Origin: Bacilli bacterium
Lineage (GTDB): Bacteria; Bacillota_I; Bacilli_A; RF39; UBA660
Assembly (NCBI GenBank): GCA_017626405.1
Contig: JAGAIS010000001.1
Coordinates: 62,001-126,000 of the forward strand
Length of the DNA: 64,000 bases
Reading direction: 5' to 3'
Part shown: one piece after another, positions 60,601 to 64,000 of the stretch
Position numbering within the stretch: the stretch's first letter is position 1
Layout: each line of letters begins with the position of its first letter
Program-made: the position numbers and the translations under genes
Notes under the pieces: generated by a model
Database searches by the model: none
What the model saw: the letters and a program-made list of their open reading frames with translations, nothing else
Told to the model about the DNA's origin: nothing

Positions 60601-63177
60601 CTTTGTTAATAATTCTTTAATTTGTCTTCCATGATATTTATTTATAATTAAGAATACTATTCCAATAGATGAAATTGTGAGACCTAAAGCTAGATGAGGA
60701 ATATTATATCTAAGTGTAATTTTATGAGTCCCCTCATCGGCATCAAATGCTAGTAGGGAATCTCCAACTTTATATGTATCAACAACTTTATCATCGATAA
60801 ATACTGTCCATCCTTCATCATAAGGAATAGATGTATATATAGTCATGTCTTTATCTAGTGTAATGTTTCCCGATATCATACTCTCATGGAATTCTGTCAT
60901 ATCTAATTTATGACTGTTTAGTTTATTATAAGCGTTTTCAAATAAATCATGATCGATATTATAGATTTTAATAGAATCAGGATAGAAAGTATTATATGCG
61001 ACATATATATCTATCGTCTCTTCCCCCGATGCTATATTGATAATCTTCTTTTCATCATAACTTTCTAGATAAGAATAAGTTAATTCATTGCTATAGGAAG
61101 TTGTAGTTTCATATGAATCATTATTGTAGTAAAGGGCATCTCCAATTATGAAATAATCTATTCCATAATCTTCAGTATAGAAATATAAATTATCTCCAGG
61201 ATTTTCAAAAGAATACTTTAAAATGATTGTATTATTATCATTATATAACTCTTCAGTATTTAAAAGAGTTGTCTCTTTTAACACATTTTGAATTCCTGTT
61301 GTTTTACTTATAAAATCATTTTGAATTGTAAATGGATCTCCATTTTGATAATCCCAATTCTTAATATCTTTATTTACTCCAAAGATTAAACCAACATTGT
61401 ATTGAAATTGGTTTACGGTCTCTTCAATTGTCTTTAATGGAACATATCTGTTTAAATCATTTGAATCTCCAATAAAATACTTAATATCAAACATTAAATC
61501 ATATATTGGTGTTGTCTGAACATAGTAGTAACTATTTATTTCGTTTCCTGGTATTCCTAAATTATGTTGTAGTATTGCCATTGATTCATAAGCCATACTA
61601 GAGAAAGTTGTAAGTCCATAGTAATCATACCAAGATCCATCATTTAGTGTCATCATTGTTGTGTTTTCAATGCGATAGAACAATTCATCGTCATAGTCTT
61701 CTGTATAGTCTAATAATTCTTCTGTAGCTTCATAATCAGAATAGAAAGTACTTAATACTTGTGTTATATCCCAATTATGATTAATTGATACTACAACATC
61801 TATTGCAGCAACTAGTATAAATGCTGTATAGAATAGAGCATTCATCGATTTTATATAGGAATATGCTGAATAAAAGACGAAGTATAAAGTTAATATTATC
61901 ATATTGATATAAATCATATTTGTACTTGCGCCAGCCCATTCATCTTGTGAGATATAGGCAAGTATCACCATGATAAGAGCATATGATACGAATACTAAAG
62001 GATATTTAAGCTTATTTATATTTAATAATCCGTAAGTAGATATTACTACTAAGACAAATGAATATAGAAATGAATATCGATAAGGCAAATCATTTGGTAC
62101 ATGAAATGCATGTAGAATATAATCTAGTCCTGGATTAAAGAATGCAAATATAAAGAAACCGAGAATACATAAATAGCAAAGTTTATTCTTAATTGGTATA
62201 TCTAAATTGATTAAATAGACGAATAATAGTGCAACTGATAATATTCCACACGATATATTTGGACTTGTTATCTCATCTGATGCAAATACTGTGGTCGATA
62301 CTCCAGTCAAATGCGATTTTAAATAGTCTATTAATTCGAAGTCATAGTATTGACTAGTTGGGAAAGTACCTCCCGTTGCTGAAATAGATTGCATAGAAGA
62401 TGCCATTGGAAGTAGTAAAAATGCACCAAGCATTCCAGCAAGTAGTGATGAAGTTCCAAACATAAAACATTTGATTAGTGTATCTTTTGTAACAAATTTC
62501 CAATTTTTAATACTAAATTTAGTTTTATATAGGTTATAGAAAATAAAATATAGAACTGAATAAATACATATCATATAACCTATAAAGTAATTTGCTAGTA
62601 ACATTATTGCAAGAGAGAAAGTATATAACTTCCATTTTTTCTTATTTACGATATTTTCTATACCTAGAGTAATAAGAGGAAGAAATACCATTCCATCCAA
62701 CCACATTATATTCCAATAATAAGCTGAGAAGTAAGCTTGAAATGCATATATTATACCCATTGGAATTAATATAGAACTCTTAGTATTAAATTTTTTACTT
62801 AAGTAATAGACCATGGTAACTGAAGAAGCGACAGCTTTTAAACCTATTATATATGAATAACTTGTAATAAGTAGATTTCGCGGAAATAAAAACATAATTA
62901 CATTAAATGGACTAGAAAGATAATTAAGTAAGTTTCTAAAAATTGGAAGCCCCGATGCCATATTAAAAGAATATACTAATCCTTCACAAGATTTAATTCG
63001 GTCATAAAATTCTGCTAACATTGGTCCATATTGATGATAAAAATCGACACATAATAACGAATTAGTTCCGAAAGGAGTAACATTATTAAGTTTATATAGA
63101 ATTCCAATAATTGCACAACTTATAATGAATGTTAATACGTATAATTTGTTTGATAATATTTTCTTTAAATACTTCAT
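60580..63177 (-). CDS. YfhO-family polytopic membrane protein
   Basis: 865 residues. About 12-13 membrane helices in the first 460 residues, then a large outside domain (about 470-835) and a last helix near 840-858. The start NVTPFGTNSLLCVDFYHQYGPMLAEFYDRI and SGLPIFRNLLNYLSSPFNVIMFLFP are YfhO marks, as is the end IYTSIPYDEGWTVFIDDKVVDT. In known species YfhO proteins glycosylate lipoteichoic acid or act like GT-C transferases. The DagK neighbour fits a lipoteichoic acid link. Confidence 0.88.
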   Translation of the reverse strand: MKYLKKILSNKLYVLTFIISCAIIGILYKLNNVTPFGTNSLLCVDFYHQYGPMLAEFYDRIKSCEGLVYSFNMASGLPIFRNLLNYLSSPFNVIMFLFPRNLLITSYSYIIGLKAVASSVTMVYYLSKKFNTKSSILIPMGIIYAFQAYFSAYYWNIMWLDGMVFLPLITLGIENIVNKKKWKLYTFSLAIMLLANYFIGYMICIYSVLYFIFYNLYKTKFSIKNWKFVTKDTLIKCFMFGTSSLLAGMLGAFLLLPMASSMQSISATGGTFPTSQYYDFELIDYLKSHLTGVSTTVFASDEITSPNISCGILSVALLFVYLINLDIPIKNKLCYLCILGFFIFAFFNPGLDYILHAFHVPNDLPYRYSFLYSFVLVVISTYGLLNINKLKYPLVFVSYALIMVILAYISQDEWAGASTNMIYINMIILTLYFVFYSAYSYIKSMNALFYTAFILVAAIDVVVSINHNWDITQVLSTFYSDYEATEELLDYTEDYDDELFYRIENTTMMTLNDGSWYDYYGLTTFSSMAYESMAILQHNLGIPGNEINSYYYVQTTPIYDLMFDIKYFIGDSNDLNRYVPLKTIEETVNQFQYNVGLIFGVNKDIKNWDYQNGDPFTIQNDFISKTTGIQNVLKETTLLNTEELYNDNNTIILKYSFENPGDNLYFYTEDYGIDYFIIGDALYYNNDSYETTTSYSNELTYSYLESYDEKKIINIASGEETIDIYVAYNTFYPDSIKIYNIDHDLFENAYNKLNSHKLDMTEFHESMISGNITLDKDMTIYTSIPYDEGWTVFIDDKVVDTYKVGDSLLAFDADEGTHKITLRYNIPHLALGLTISSIGIVFLIINKYHGRQIKELLTKKKKLKN

Positions 63178-63301
63178 TTATTTCACCTAAATATATTATA
63201 CATTAATTAAATAAATATAAGAAGATGTAATTTTATATTGTATATATGATATTTAAATCTATCTTTGGATAATTATAATTGACAAATGATACTAAAAAAG
63301 T

Positions 63302-63358
63302 TGCAAAAAAGCCCTAAATGTAGTAATATTTAGTAGTTATTAAAAAGGAGTGGAGTTT
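63302..63358 (+). promoter_or_regulatory. Possible promoter and leader of typA
   Basis: TTGCAA (63301-63306), 17 bp, TAATAT (63324-63329), then AAGGAG 8 nt before the ATG at 63359. A TTGACA at 63279 has no matching -10. Confidence 0.35.
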
Positions 63359-64000
63359 ATGGATAAAATTATAAACATAGCTGTAGTAGCTCACGTTGAT
63401 GCTGGTAAGAGTACATTAGTTGATGCCCTTTTACAACAAAATGGAGTATTCGACAGTCATGCAGAAGTTGTAGAACAAGTAATGGATTCCAATGATATTG
63501 AAAGAGAGAGAGGAATAACTATTTATTCTAAGAACTGTGCAATTAGATATAAAGATTATAAGATCAATATAGTAGATACGCCAGGACATGCTGATTTCTC
63601 ATCAGAAGTAGAAAGAGTTATTAGAACTGTTGATACTGTTATATTGTTAGTAGATTCAGCTGAAGGTGTAATGCCACAAACTAGATTTGTACTAAAGAAG
63701 GCTTTAGAACAAAATTTAAGACCAATATTATTTATCAATAAAATAGATAAGAAGGATGCTCGTATTCAAGAAGTTGTAGATATGACATTTGATCTATTTG
63801 TCGATTTAAATGCAACTGATGAACAATTAGATTTTCCAATTGTTTATGGTATAGCAAAACAAGGTATTGCTACTTTAGATCCTAATGATATTAGCAATGG
63901 AAATATTACACCTTTACTTGAAACTATCTTAAAACAAGTTGAACCTTATAAGGGTAATGAAAATGATGATTTACAATTACAAATATCTTCTTTAGGATAC
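63359..64000 (+). CDS. typA: Translational GTPase TypA/BipA (3' end beyond window)
   Basis: 214 residues visible. G1 AHVDAGKSTL, switch region VMDSNDIERERGITIYSKN, G3 DTPGHADFSSEVERV, PMPQTRFVLKKAL (BipA-specific) and G4 NKID. Ribosome-associated GTPase involved in ribosome assembly and stress at low temperature. G1 has Ala where most BipA have His (AHVDHGKTTL), as in EF-G-like proteins, but the other motifs point to TypA. Confidence 0.9.
   Translation, partial: MDKIINIAVVAHVDAGKSTLVDALLQQNGVFDSHAEVVEQVMDSNDIERERGITIYSKNCAIRYKDYKINIVDTPGHADFSSEVERVIRTVDTVILLVDSAEGVMPQTRFVLKKALEQNLRPILFINKIDKKDARIQEVVDMTFDLFVDLNATDEQLDFPIVYGIAKQGIATLDPNDISNGNITPLLETILKQVEPYKGNENDDLQLQISSLGY

Noticed and set aside
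63279..63308. TTGACA-based promoter for typA
   Set aside because: TTGACA is good but the sequence 16-18 bp downstream (AAGTTGC...) has no -10; the TTGCAA/TAATAT pair is somewhat better.
1..64000. Mycoplasma-type genetic code (TGA as Trp)
   Set aside because: TGA ends yabP, yidC, ricT and trmN6, all at sensible places, and Trp is coded by TGG. The very low GC is not enough.
63359..64000. Tet(M)-type ribosome protection protein
   Set aside because: G1 reads AHVDAGKST as in such proteins, but VMDSND.ERERGIT, PMPQTRFVLKKAL and DEQLDFP are those of TypA/BipA.

Overview
The window is a chromosomal origin region from a low-GC, Gram-positive endospore former, most likely a reduced Bacilli lineage close to the Erysipelotrichales/RF39/mollicute-related branch. 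The reasons are: very AT-rich DNA; Bacillus-type gene order around dnaA; cell-wall genes (murA, a class A penicillin-binding protein); a Bacilli-specific ComK and RNA polymerase delta subunit; and a thin sporulation set (spoIID, spoIIQ, spoIIR, bofA, yabG, yabP, yabQ-like, spoVG). TGA is used as a stop (for example yabP, yidC, ricT), so this is the standard bacterial code and not the Mycoplasma code. No prophage, transposase or CRISPR array is seen.

Layout. Bases 1-10400 run leftward: recG (cut by the window edge), a possible orphan structured RNA, a spoIID-spoIIQ-actin-like cluster, ywzB-rpiB-ATP-grasp, rpmE, murA, spoIIR, prfA-prmC, rpoE and a DUF1934-like gene. A class A PBP and a DUF5684 protein run rightward at 10.4-12.9 kb. 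Then noc-rsmG-mnmG-mnmE and jag-yidC-rnpA, rpmH run leftward up to the origin. Transcription switches direction between rpmH and dnaA, where three 9-mers resembling DnaA boxes sit at exact 12-bp steps. Rightward follow dnaA-dnaN-comK-recF-gyrB-gyrA.

Between gyrA and the SRP RNA is a 1.1-kb gene-free stretch holding nine parS centromere sites (core TGTTTCACGTGAAACA) at a near-constant ~107-bp step, plus one decayed site, and then seven copies of an 11-bp AT-rich repeat. It is followed by tadA, dnaX-ebfC-recR-bofA-holB-ricT-trmN6-pth-mfd, a T-box-controlled nudix-metG pair, tatD, a 3D-type exported protein, a SipW-like signal peptidase with a possible cargo, rsmA, yabG, spoVG, yabP-yabQ-divIC, tmRNA, trxB with a membrane thioredoxin, several envelope proteins, tRNA-Cys, a Nudix-PHP fusion with a divergent LysR regulator, an RNB nuclease, a lipid kinase, a YfhO protein and the start of typA.

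The most interesting system is chromosome organisation. The single ParB-family gene sits in the noc position and carries three of the four Noc-type specificity residues. The only perfect Noc-binding palindrome seen (ATTTCCCGGGAAAT core) lies inside dnaX. The nine parS sites would then need a separate ParB, and no soj/spo0J pair is present in this window. ComK, which replaces the usual yaaA gene between dnaN and recF and has its Shine-Dalgarno sequence in a hairpin, is a second point worth attention.
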